Part shown: one piece after another, positions 11,471 through 22,022 of the stretch
How the letters are laid out: every line of letters starts with the position of its first letter
How positions within the stretch are numbered: position 1 is the first letter of the stretch
Assembly: GCF_000340215.1 (NCBI RefSeq)
Contig: NW_006921533.1
Span: 3,956,273 to 4,020,272, forward strand
Source of the DNA: Pseudocercospora fijiensis CIRAD86
Taxonomy: Eukaryota; Ascomycota; Dothideomycetes; Mycosphaerellales; Mycosphaerellaceae
Length of the DNA: 64,000 nucleotides
Direction of reading: 5' to 3'
The notes under the pieces: model-generated
What the model saw: the letters and a program-made list of their open reading frames with translations, nothing else
Databases searched by the model: none
What the model was told of the DNA's origin: nothing
Position numbers and translations under genes: made by a program

Positions 11471-11511
11471 TCGATAGGATCGTCGCGATCGGAAAAGAAG
11501 TTTTCGTAACG

Positions 11512-11871
11512 ACATTAAAGAAAAAAATTAAAAATGGTTTTTTTAGTAGTATAAAAAGTAGTAATAGATATAAAAAATTAGAGAAAACTAGAATAAAAGT
11601 AAGTAATATATATAAAGTTAAAAATAAAAAAGTAGTATCTAAAATACTAGAAAAGAAAAATAGTAATACAAAAATATAAAAATACTTATTTCTAATAAAC
11701 TATTCTAATAGAACTAAATCGTATAATAATAGTAATAGCTTCGAGGTCTAGCTTCGAGGTCTAAAGAACCGAATTAGCTTAGTATATATAAGGCGAAAGC
11801 TTCGCTCGCACTCCTCTAGGTACGCGCTAGCCGCCTAGGAGCACATTTTATAACTAAATAATAGCTAAAAT
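11512..11871. other. A-rich RIP-mutated spacer
   Basis: The stretch runs from the right end of the TIR element to a possible reading frame. It is A-rich with many AAAATA runs. A short direct repeat of GCTTCGAGGTCTA occurs at about 11739-11763. No gene is visible. Confidence 0.4.
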
Positions 11872-12905
11872 TGTTGAATTTACTATAGAAAAGGCAGCAA
11901 CAAGTATACTAGTAACGATATTACTAGCTATAGGTACTAGGTATTCGCATTTGCTAACTAATTAGTAGGCTTCCCGAACGACTCGTATAGACCCTAGGTA
12001 GGCACTCTTACCTTAGCACAGGCCGCGCGACTAGCAGGCACCTTCTCGTAGTGCGCGGTATAAGTAGCTGTTCGCCTATAGCGAAACTAAGACCTGCCTC
12101 TAGACACGATATCGCCGCCTCCGCCCTACCCCTAGATACGACGCTATCGCGCCCCTAACCCGAGGCCTATCGACGACGCGACAACGGCTTTATATACCGA
12201 CGACGATAACGACGATACGGGTTAAAATACGGCCTTATATAGCGGTTTGCGCCCGCTACTTTTAGCCGTAACGATACGATCGCGACGAGGAGATTCGTTC
12301 TCGCGTACCTCGACGACGTAAAATAGCCCCTTTTTAAACGAGAATTTCGAGACGACGACGACTACGGCGTAGTAACCCGTATACGACGACGGCCTACTCG
12401 AGTACTAAGAAGGAGGATACTACAGGCTAATAGAGTCCCCGGTCTTTATATAGTTTACGAACCGCTCGATATAAAGAAGAACGGATAGGATCTAGTATCT
12501 AAAATCTAGATAATATAAGACGAGTAGCCCTCTTATACTATCTAGACGATATATACCCTTCGAAACGGCGTCTATAGATAAGGAGAAGGCGACGATCTTA
12601 GCAACCGCGCGTAACGCTTTCGGCGGACGACGATAAATACCCTATCTCTCGCTCGAGTAGTAGTAGACCTACTCGCGACGATAAGACCGAGACTACTCTA
12701 GGTTACTACTTAGTAAAAGAAGGCGAGGCTACGCGGACAGCCGCAGGCTAGATTAGGTCAAAAATCAGAATAAAATAAGGATCTCGAAGAGACTATACGA
12801 CGAGGAGGATTTATACGGATATTTGTTTCCTTTATAGGGCTACTTTTACGGAGTTGTTTATATTCTACGTCTTATACGATACTTCTATATAGTTAGAGTC
12901 TGGCA
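11872..12905 (+). pseudogene. Possible RIP-killed frame, about 345 codons, unknown
   Basis: One plus-strand frame stays open apart from TAG/TAA and reads as a basic protein with pieces such as RFVLAYLDDVK, RDDDDYGVVTRIRRR and GLYIVYEPLDIKKNG. A competing frame over the same bases is also fairly open, so coding is less certain than for the two larger frames upstream. No family is recognised. CpA and TpG become normal again from about 12,895. Confidence 0.3.
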
Positions 12906-14340
12906 TAGCGCCCTAGGGCAGCTGGTCGCTATACGCGGCACTCGGATTAGCCGAGGAACGGACTATAAATGGAATTAACAACAACAACAACAACACCTTG
13001 GCACGGTAATGCAACGCGAGAACAAAGAGAACGCCTTCTGTACTCCTCGGGTAATAATGACTCTGCGCTTGCTTCTAAACATTTACACCGTCCATCTGAG
13101 AGGCCAGACACCCGGTATCTCACGGCCGAAGTGTTGATCAATGCCAGTACGGTCGGAAAGACACGCTTCCTATTCTTGCCGAATGTGCCCTAATATCGGA
13201 CTCTTCTTTTCATCCCTCACCTTCGTAGTCCTACTCCTACCCGGCATAGATCCTCTTCTGACCTCACCTTTTCATGTTCCATTTGCCTCCATTGCAGGAC
13301 TCAAATACGCCGGCCACGTCCACGAGCGGCGAGATGGTGAGTAAGTCACTCGGACCTTTTGCGGGATGGACCGGGGGTCATTAGGTCTATTCAGAACGGA
13401 AACGTGCACTTTGATGAGTCGATGTTGCACGCGTGCCTTTCGGCCAGTAGTGAGATAGCATCTATCGGCCGCCCAAAAGGAATTCATGCGAAATCAGGGC
13501 TGTTGCTAGGATTATTCATGCCGCCCAAAAGGAAATGGTCATTTTCCTTATCTGGCTGTGGCCTCTTCTTTTCCTTTCCCAGCCCAATGTTTCGTAAGCC
13601 GGCAAGAGTCAACGACGTTGAGAAGTACACCATACGTCCATCTCAACAGATTGCGACGGCGGCCGAACGCCCTGCCACGGGTTTCGTTAGACTTGGCCAA
13701 AAACTCATTTCCTTCCCTGCAGTGCATCTGCCCATTGCATGACGACTATTTTGAACGTTGAGGGTGAACGCGTAACCATCTTCTTCGAAGACTCATACTC
13801 ACTTCGACTGTACAGCTGATATATGCACAGATTAGAGCTTACAGATGAACGAGAGATTCAGGCGTATGACAGCAGCTCGCCTGATTGCATACAAACAGCA
13901 AATTTTCTCATTATCCGAAACACTAGAATTTAAGCACTACCCATTACGCATCTCGAGCCGAACTCGTGGCTAAGATATCAAACAGTAGCAGCAATCTCCT
14001 TCTTGTGAGCTTTCATACCTCCTTTTCGCTTTTGATGAACAGAAACAACCGGAAAACATCTCCGAGATGGCTAAGATGTAGGGCGATGTGCAAGCCTGAC
14101 CAGCACGCTCACTGCTCTGGTTACAAAGCTGCCAAGATGAAATAGCAACCTTGATAACATGCCTCCCATCCAACGACATGGGCAAGATCCCAAGCGTAGC
14201 TTAAATGTAGACAGCGAGCAAAAGGCGTGCCTTGCCGGCAGCGTAGATTAGAGCGAACGTATGGCGATGATACTTTCGGTCCAGAATCATGGGTATGAGG
14301 CGAAAATCATTCTTCGCGGCTGAGGCAGCAGAGCAGTTGA
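12906..14340. other. Intergenic, boundary between RIP flank and gene island
   Basis: Base composition changes to normal dinucleotide use here. A short CAA microsatellite lies at about 12,975-12,995 and an imperfect repeat of GCCGCCCAAAAGGAA at about 13,467 and 13,519. Several overlapping open frames up to 127 codons exist on both strands, but none shows domains, consistent coding bias or a plausible gene structure. The last few hundred bases are probably the 3' UTR of the PUF gene. Confidence 0.5.
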
Positions 14341-16584
14341 TCAGCGGTATGCGCCTCCATAGTCTCCACGGCCCATGTATGGGCGGTCATTGCCGTATGG
14401 GCGAGGTGGGCCTTGACCAAAGTGATGGTCGCCTCCATAGCCGCCATTGTTGCGGTGCATCGGAAGGCCAGCTGGTGGACCTGGACGGGTGGCGACAGCA
14501 GGGTTGCAGCAGAGCATGGCAACGCGCGATCCGTACTTGGAGCCACGAAGCGAGACCATGTGCTTGCGAATGTGTGCGGCGACGATCTCACGACGCTCTG
14601 GATCACCGTGCGTGAGAATGTACTGAATGAGATAGTTACCGAATTGGTCGCCAGAGATGTCAATTAGTGGCATGCGTGGACGGTCTGGACGAGCTTCGCA
14701 GACGCGATCAAGGTAGCGATCAAGGAAGTCGCTGCCGCCGATCTTCAGGCACTTCTCAACGACTTTAGAAGCAAACTGGTCCATGCTGTACTCGGAGGCG
14801 AAGCGAATGACATGGTCAATGGCGCGGGTACGATCTGGGATCGAGCCGTGTTCGCAGATGTGCTGGATGCACCAGTTACCGAACTGGCCGTGGGCAACGA
14901 CATCAATGCTTGAGAGCACCTCGTTTATGCAAGGGCGCTTGTCCTCTTCAAGACAGTTCTCGAAGATGTTCTGGACAACGAGACTGCCCGTCTCGCCGAG
15001 CGCGACTTCATGCCACATGCCTCGAAGTGCTTCGTTGACGTACTTCATGATCTGAGGAGGCGAGTCGCTCCAGCGCAGCTCGAATAGCTTCTGCCAAACG
15101 TGGCAGGCATAGCGATGGATGACAGTCTCTGGGATTCGGCGAAGCAGCTCGTGCACCATGATGGCCTTGTACTCCTCTGGCACACAATCGAAAGCCTTCT
15201 GCACAACATGGCATCCGAAAGCATCCATACTGAGGTTGAGCGTGTTACCGCGAATGGCTTGTGCGATGGCAACAACCTGCTCTGGGGTGCCGTGCTCGAA
15301 GCAGCGCTGGACCAGGAAATTGCCGAAGCGGTTGACCATGAGTGGGTAGGCCTGATCGATGATGGCCTGCACGATCTCGAACTTCTGCTCACCTGTGCCT
15401 TGCTTGAGTTTCTGCTGCAAGAAGATGGATGCCTGCTGATCATTGTTGCAGACGATCTTATCGACAATGTACTTCCAGTTGCAACTCATGTTGCGATCAA
15501 GTAGACGGCGATAGTTGAGAGGCTCCGTGGTGCTCGCGTACGTGAGCGCCTGGTGTTGCGGCTGCATGGCCCACTGGCCACGTCCGACGCCAAATTCTGC
15601 GGCGGTTGCAGACAGTCGCGTGCCGACCGGAGCTTGCTGAGGGTAAGCGGCATTATTTGGCGGTGGAAAAGGCTGCTGTTGCTGGAACGGCATTGGGGTG
15701 ATTGGAGGCGTGTAGCCATTGCGGCTGTTGAAGCTCGAGTTGAAGCTCGACTGTGTGCGCGCAAAACCTGGCATACCATCGAATCTACGAAAGGTCAGTG
15801 GCGTGTACGTTATTGGTGGGCGAAGGAGGTGAGTTGAGGTGAGGCGAGCGGAGACTTACGACTGCTGAGACATATTGAAGCTGCCACGCTCGAATGGACT
15901 CGTGGGTCGGCTGTACTTAGCGGCCTGGACAAGACCATTCGTGGATGGCATGAATGCTTGATCAGGAATGTTGGCAGCCAGGTGTTGAGCAGCTGGGAAA
16001 GGAGAGCCGATTGCTTCCTGCATGGTGTGCTGTGCCAGACGAGACTGAGTGAGCTGAAGACCCATCTCTGCCATACGCTCATTGGCCTGCTGTAGCTGCT
16101 TCTGGAGATGAAGCACCTGGGCAGAGTCCGGACGGCCATCGGAGGTTTCGGTGGGTGGCGTCTGAGCATATGGGTCGGTGGCCGACGATGAGGTGCTCTT
16201 GTTCTCATCAAGCTCGCGCTTCTGGCGAGACAAGAGGTCTTGTTGCAGGTTGAGCTTGCCGAGGATGTCGGTCATTGGAGCAGCAGAGACAGTCATGTTG
16301 GACTTGGGCTGATAGATGTCGGCGGATGCGGGTAGAAATGGGTTGAACTTGTTAGCTGGCGGGAGGCGAGCTTGTGGAGGTGGGCCGCGATTTGCAAGTC
16401 GTGACGTTGTCAGTGGCAACGGCAGAGCGGTCGAAGTGCGCTTCAGTCCAAGCTGTTAGAGCAACAGGTCAGCCAAGAGGGACGAATGGGAGAGAAATGC
16501 GAAGCGCACCTGGTCGTTGGTATTCTCATCATAGATGCTGAATGATGCAGACGCCTTCTTGGTCGGAGATCCGGTCCACTCCAT
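14341..16584 (-). CDS. PUF (Pumilio) family RNA-binding protein
   Basis: Exons on the minus strand are 16584-16510, 16452-15860 and 15784-14341, giving 703 aa. Both introns (57 and 75 bp) are GT-AG and keep phase. The N-terminal 220 residues are low-complexity (MEWTGSPTKKASASF start, Gln-rich heptads). From about residue 300 to 620 lies an array of Pumilio repeats, seen as FGNFLVQRCFEHG, FGCHVVQKAFDC, ACHVWQKLFELRW, TGSLVVQNIFENC, FGNWCIQHICEHG, FASKVVEKCLK and FGNYLIQYILTHG. The C-terminus is Gly/Arg/Tyr-rich. PUF proteins bind 3' UTR elements and repress or destabilise mRNAs in the cytoplasm. One repeat departs from consensus (HRYACHVWQKLFELRW). Which yeast Puf paralogue it matches was not resolved. 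Confidence 0.92.
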
Positions 16585-17277
16585 ACTGATGCGGCGGATG
16601 GGCGTGCTGGCTAGATCTGGTTGTGATGGCGACGCGATCGCTGTGTGCGTGTGCGTGTGCGTGTGCGTGTCGGCGCAGCAACAAGAAGGTGGCGGCACGC
16701 GCTCGATAAGATGCCAAGATGGTCAAGAGTACGCGTGTGGTCGAGGGTGTCGATGTCGATGACAACGTGTTGAAGCGCCGGAAGCCAAGGTTGATGTAGG
16801 TGCGATGCTGTGCTTCGCCGATGGGAAAGAAGGCGTTGCTTTGAGGCGCTTGCCGCTGCAGCGTTTGCTTCGAAGACCCCGAAACGGAAAGAGCGGCGAT
16901 GCTGGTGCAGTCGCAGGATCGCAATTGGAAGCAATCGTGGCGCGAGGGAAAGAGGGCAGGCGAAGGGTCTAGAGCGAACACGCTCGACAATAGCAAGAGC
17001 GCGTGAGGAGCAGATCAATGGGGGCAAGTGCTTCAATAGATGCGAGCAATCACAGCCGACAATGCATGCAGCAGAGCAGGAGACAACCCCTTTGATGGCG
17101 ATCTGCCTCCCTACTACATGTACTTTTCCACTGTCCCGATGTCCCGATGCTATTGCTGCCAATTCTCCTAGCCCGAAAGTCCAGGAAAGCTTCGCCGACA
17201 GACTCCACAATGGCAATGGCAATCAGGCTGTGCGATGCAGCCATGAGCCTTCAATCGGGTAAGGTATGCGTCTAGGT
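16585..17277. other. PUF 5' leader and intergenic region
   Basis: This holds the upstream region of the PUF gene and the 3' end of the aminopeptidase gene. A GTGTGC microsatellite occupies 16642-16670, about 60 bp upstream of the PUF start codon and probably within its leader. The open frames seen here are unconvincing. Confidence 0.5.
16642..16670. repeat. GTGTGC microsatellite in the PUF leader
   Basis: Nearly five copies of a 6-bp unit lie immediately upstream of the PUF start codon. On the gene strand it reads as an ACAC-rich tract. Confidence 0.8.
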
Positions 17278-20200
17278 CTAGGACGAGTAGCCGTGTGCTG
17301 CCAGCCACTCGCGAATGTTCTCCAAGTCACGCTCTTTGTATTGCGCACTGCTCTTGATGGTGTCGCTGACCACAGCAAGGCCTCGGTCGAAGCCAGTGTT
17401 GTCCTTGCCGGCAAAGAACTGTGCGATGTCCCTCTCAACGTCGGAGCTGGCGAACTTCTGCAAACTCATCCTCAAGAAGCGCTCGAGCACCACCATATTT
17501 CCTCCCAGCTTCTCGCGAATCATTGGCCACTCCTGTTTGATGTATGCCCACACGGTATCGCGGACCTTGGAGTTGTTGCCAAGCGAAGCTCCTACAGTGT
17601 GCAAATCTTGTGTTGCAACATTGCCAGCGAAGGCAAACTTTAGATAGTCGATTGCCAAGTCGCGTGTTTGAACCTGTCCCATGGATTGAAGTGTAATTTC
17701 GCGACCGTCAATGGACGTGGTCGTCAAAAACTCCTTTTGCACCGTCTTGTACGCACCTTCTCCCCCATTCTTGATCGCGATCTTGAAGACCGCAGCTCTT
17801 AGCGATGGGTGAATGGCCTTTGCGTCGCCATCAAAGTGTTCCTTGAAGCGCTTTTGAGCTTCGGCAACGACTTTCTCATGCCCAACAAGACCTGCTGTGG
17901 CGATCAAGAGAGCTCGCAATTGTCCTGTCAGATAATCCTCGCCAGGCGCGAAGTCCCAGCCGATCCTATCTGTCGCCGCAGTCACGAGCTTGAGCGTGTA
18001 GTTTCGTAGACCTTCTGACACTTGCTTGTCGGTAGCGAAGATACGACGAATCTTTCCAAGACTGGCGAGCACCTCAGACCAAACGAGGTAGTTTGCTTCC
18101 GTAACGAAGCCTTCCAGGAAAGACAGGACAGCTGCCGTCGTGCCATTTCCAGCAACAGCCAAAGCAGCTGCATCACCAATGAGGCCAATTTTGTCCTCGA
18201 CTGAGAGCTTGTCTAAATGCCGGGACAATTCGACAAGTCGTGGCGGTGGCAGATTTGTGCGATAGAAACCGGTCTGGTCCGCGTTGACTTTGTAAAAGCT
18301 GGTATCGATGTCACGGTACGTATCTTCTTTCGTGGTAAGCGCTTCTCTCTGTGCGTCGGTAGCCTTGGGACCGGTCTTCAGTCCAAGAGGAATCCACCAG
18401 GTAGTCGTATCTTCTTCAGGCTTCACCTCGCCAGAAGTCAAGAACCTTGATTGCTTGACGCTGATTTGGCCTGGCTCTTCTGCAACCGTGACTACTGGGA
18501 AGCCAATCTACACAACGTCAGCAATCTTGCCGCCGATAATCGATCGAGAAGAGACCTACTTTTCTGATCCATGGGTCCATGAACGTTGTCACGTCTTGTC
18601 CTGAAGCCTTGCTCAACGCCGACCAGAGGTCGTTGGTCTTGGCATTTGAGTACTGGTGAGCCTTCAGGTAGTCCGAAACTCCTTTCAAGAATGTTTTCAC
18701 GCCGAGGTGCGCAGCGAGCATGCGAATCACTGAGCTACCCTTGAGGTAGGAAATGTGGTCGAAGATTTGATCGACTTCCAAGGCATTCTTGACAGGCACT
18801 TCGATTGGGTGACTTGTGCGAAGCGAATCCAGTTGAAAGGCCATCTGCATCGAGTCTGTCACGAATTGACCCCAGACGTTCCAGTCAGGATGCAGATGGT
18901 CAACGGCGTACCATCCGACCCAGGTAGCGAATCCCTCATTCAGCCACAGCTCGTTCCACCAGTCCATAGTCACAAGATTTCCGAACCATTGGTGTGCAAG
19001 TTCATGAGCTACGACGTAGACGACTCGGTTGCGGTATTTCTGATCGGAAGCGTACTCGTCGAAGAGAACTGCGGTTGTGCGGTAGGTGATGAGACCCCAG
19101 TTCTCCATCGCACCGTGAGACTATAAAACATCGGTCAGCCAAGTCAGGAGCAGAGTATTGTGCCGCCAAAAGGAAGACTTATAATGGGCTGGCGATGATC
19201 AGCCGCCCATGTCAGTGAACAGGCTCAGCTTTGGAAAGACTTACGAATTCGTGCACGGCAAGCAGGTCGACCTTTGGAAGCGGGTAGTCGATGTCGAATA
19301 CCTGTGTCAGATTAGTGGCAAGCTTTCGGTAATGGAACGTTGGTCTGGGCTATCGTGAAAAGGCATACTTCGGAGAAATAATCCACGATTTGGTGAGCGC
19401 TCTCCAGAGCAAGCTGGCCTTGCTGCTTGAGGCCCTTGGTGGTGTATACTCTCACCGGCAAGCTCTTGCCATTGTATTTGCGTCTTGTGAAGTCCTCTAC
19501 ATATTCGAAGTCGCCAAAAGCCCACGCCAACAGGTAGGTGGACATGATTGGTGTTCTCTCGAAGCTCACAATCTTGTGTCCATCCTTGCTCCTCCGTGTC
19601 CGCTTCTCTGACATGTTGCTAAGAGCTACTAGATCGTCGGGAATCTCAATCTCAAAATCGAAGGAGCTCTTCAAGTTGGGCTCGTCAAAGCATGGGAATG
19701 CTCGTCGGGCATCCGAGCTCTCAAACTGTGTTGAGAACATGTAGTGATTCTCCGCATCTTTAGCAACGCCCTTTGCTGGCTCAGCTGCTGGCTTGTACTT
19801 CGAGCGGTAAAAGCCCGCCATTGAGTTGTTCATAGTACCCTCGAAGGAGATTGAAAGCACAGCTTTGGGAGATTGTGGCAGCTCTTGATCGAATGAAAAT
19901 GTAGCTCGCTGATTCTTCTCGTCGAACGCAATCCCAGATGCCTTGATCGATGAGGAATTCTTCCCTGAATCTGCTCCAATCTCGGCAGAGTGGAGTTTCA
20001 ACTCGTGCGTATTGAGCGTGATGCTGGTGACAGTCTTCTTGATCTCCAGCTCAATCTCGACCTTTCCTTGATATGTCCATGGCTCACCAGGAGTCAGGTC
20101 AGTCAGAGAAATGGCGTAGTTGATGGGCTTGACGTCTGCTGGCAGGACGTCTCTATCGGTGGCCATCTTGACCAAAGTACTCGATGCGTGGCTCGAGCAG

Positions 20201-20451
20201 GGTCGGATGCTGGCTGCGGGTTGGGAGACTGGAGCAGAACCAAATCTTGGACGTGCTTTCGAAGATCGAAAACAACTTCTATGTGTATGCAAAGTCCTTC
20301 GCTCGAATCGATTGGCTGCTCGGCTCGATGGCTGGTAGAGGAAGGCAGATGCGATCTTGTTGCTAGGCAATGTATGTGCCCCGCTAGGATGGAGGACTTG
20401 GAGCTTGGGCGCGAGATGGAGCCACGAAAAGGCGCGTGGAGCAAGCAACAT
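17278..20451 (-). CDS. M1-family aminopeptidase (Ape2/Aap1 type)
   Basis: Minus-strand exons are 20451-19369, 19301-19245, 19120-18560 and 18507-17278, with three GT-AG introns in phase. From the ATG at 20451 the product is 976 aa; from the ATG at 20166 (MATDRDVLPADVKP) it is 881 aa, the usual cytosolic length. In the shorter numbering the substrate motif GAMENWG is at 288-294 and the zinc site HELAH at 324-328, with Glu347 in NEGFATW completing HExxH-18-E. The C-terminal ERAP1-like helical domain is complete. The enzyme removes neutral or basic N-terminal residues from peptides. The optional 95-residue N-terminal extension has one acidic residue and many Arg/Lys/Ser, like a mitochondrial presequence, so two start sites may yield two locations. 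Confidence 0.94.
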
Positions 20452-20817
20452 GCGAATGTGCCGCAGTTTAACACTCCAGGGACCAGAAGCAAACAGGCAA
20501 TGGTAGCACGACTGCAGCAGGCACGCAACTGCGATCGGAGCTGTTCGGCCAAGCCTGAACGCTGTTCGGCATCCGATCAAATCGGCACGTGACCATACGA
20601 GAGACAAATAGCAAGTAGCAAATCGAATAGCAGTGCTAGGTTGTCAATTGTACATACTGTCGCAATCTTGTCCTATTGCGCGCTCTCAGCGGAGTCGTAG
20701 GGTATCTTGTAGACTGAGCCCGTGTCCCTCAACCGATGTAAATGCTCATCAAAACGCCCTTCTATGCCGTCATGTCTCTCGTGGCCACATTATCTGCCAT
20801 GCTGATGCTCCTGTTCT
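20452..20817. other. Intergenic
   Basis: This is the upstream region of the aminopeptidase and the 3' side of the small membrane protein gene. I see no RNA gene or repeat. Confidence 0.5.
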
Positions 20818-21297
20818 TCATATCCGTACGACTACTCCGAGGCAAGGTATGCGAAGTTGCCGTTTGTCCAAGAGATTTCGTATCCATTCGAACGCACTTA
20901 GACCATTCGGTAACGTTGTGATTACAGCCGAGCCAGCCTCCGATGCCATCCTGCTCCTCACATTGTCCATCGCTGAGCTTGCTAGTGATCCGCCAGTACC
21001 GTTGATTGCCGAGACGGCCAGGCTCGCCGTCTCTAAAGCCACCTCGGTAAAGGTTGAGTTTCCTCCCAGAAACGAGGCCACTGTTTTCGTAAGGGCTGTC
21101 GCATTACCATTCCACCGCGGCTCGAACCAATCTGCGCTGAAGTCGAAGATCGAGAAGACGAGAACGAAGAGGAGGATGCTGCAATATACGCATGGTCGTT
21201 GAAGCCAGTAGAATGCGCTGAGGAAGCAGAGGATATAAATGGGGCTGGCGCTCGATATGAAGACGAGGAGTGGCAACCACTGTGTACGAATCAGCAT
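20818..21297 (-). CDS. Hypothetical small membrane protein
   Basis: A single frame of 159 aa starts at the ATG at 21297. The first ~50 residues form two hydrophobic segments (LLVFISSASPIYILCFLSAFY and YCSILLFVLVFSIFDF). A Ser/Thr/Ala-rich region with possible N-glycosylation sites (NGNA, NGSG-like, NST, NGT) follows. I do not recognise the family. The end (LDKRQLRIPCLGVVVRI) may run past a missed splice donor, so the C-terminus is less certain. It lies tail-to-head behind the aminopeptidase. Confidence 0.5.
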   Translation of the reverse strand: MLIRTQWLPLLVFISSASPIYILCFLSAFYWLQRPCVYCSILLFVLVFSIFDFSADWFEPRWNGNATALTKTVASFLGGNSTFTEVALETASLAVSAINGTGGSLASSAMDNVRSRMASEAGSAVITTLPNGLSAFEWIRNLLDKRQLRIPCLGVVVRI

Positions 21298-22022
21298 GAC
21301 CTCTCAACCTCTGTCCTCCGTCTTTCTCACGCTACGCAAACAAAACATCTTATCGTTCTGATCAGAATAGAAGACTGGCTAGCAGGCTGGCTGAGAAAGT
21401 GTCGGAAGCCGAAGGAGGACGAATCGACTATCGCATCTCTGAGCCGGAAGTGGCTTGTTGAGCAAATTTAAATCTATACGTCGGCCTGGGGAGGTTGTGG
21501 AATTGTTCGAAGGCAAAGGTCGCGTGCGGCGAGAGTAGAGTGCAGTGGAGCCTGCAGCGCAGCAAGCATGCAATCAACATGCAGGTCACGTGTTGCTGCG
21601 CACGTCGGACTCGGATCAAAGACCCAAACAAGACCCAAACAATGTCTCATCCTCTTCTCTCAATTCATACAACTCCATGAGCCAGCACCTATGTCGCGAT
21701 TCTATCGTTGCGCAGAAAATGGGTAATTATGTGTCATGAAGCCTCTCTGCTTTGCAGACGACGGACAATGATTGACGACTTCACTTCCGACTTCACTCCC
21801 GACTTCACTTCAGCGCGCAAAACCTGAGGGAAGTCTGTCTACAACGCCGTTTTAGTTAATGACACTCTCACATCGTTGCCTGTTGTTCAAACCTCACTTG
21901 GTCGGGAAGTTAAGTGGCCAGCTTCGCCTTTTCTTTCCTACAAACTTGTTCCACACAAGATCAACTCTCCCCATCTCCTTGCACGCTTGAAACAGGAACT
22001 AGGAAGCAAAAGAGCGCGGAAG
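21298..22022. promoter_or_regulatory. Divergent intergenic region with E-box and 12-bp triplication
   Basis: The region separates the small membrane protein (-) from the GTPase gene (+). It holds a CACGTG site at 21587-21592 and three tandem 12-bp units (GACTTCACTTCC type) at 21777-21812. Function is inferred from position only. No gene is visible. Confidence 0.4.

Larger units (their letters stand above)
10477..11511. mobile_element. TIR element, 1,035 bp, probably non-autonomous
   Basis: The left end (10477-10518, beginning CGTTACGAAAACT) and the reverse complement of the right end (11470-11511) match at 40 of 42 bases. Both ends continue inward into GATC-bearing short repeats, as in elements with subterminal repeats. 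The interior holds AT-rich DNA, a hairpin element, a perfect palindrome and a tandem array, but no convincing transposase frame, so it is probably a MITE-like or deleted DNA transposon. No clear target-site duplication is visible; only a shared AC dinucleotide flanks both ends. The superfamily cannot be assigned. Confidence 0.75.

Noticed and set aside
12969..13761. Several overlapping open frames of 64-127 codons as genes
   Set aside because: They overlap on both strands, have no domain, signal peptide or splice-supported extension, and lie at the repeat border.
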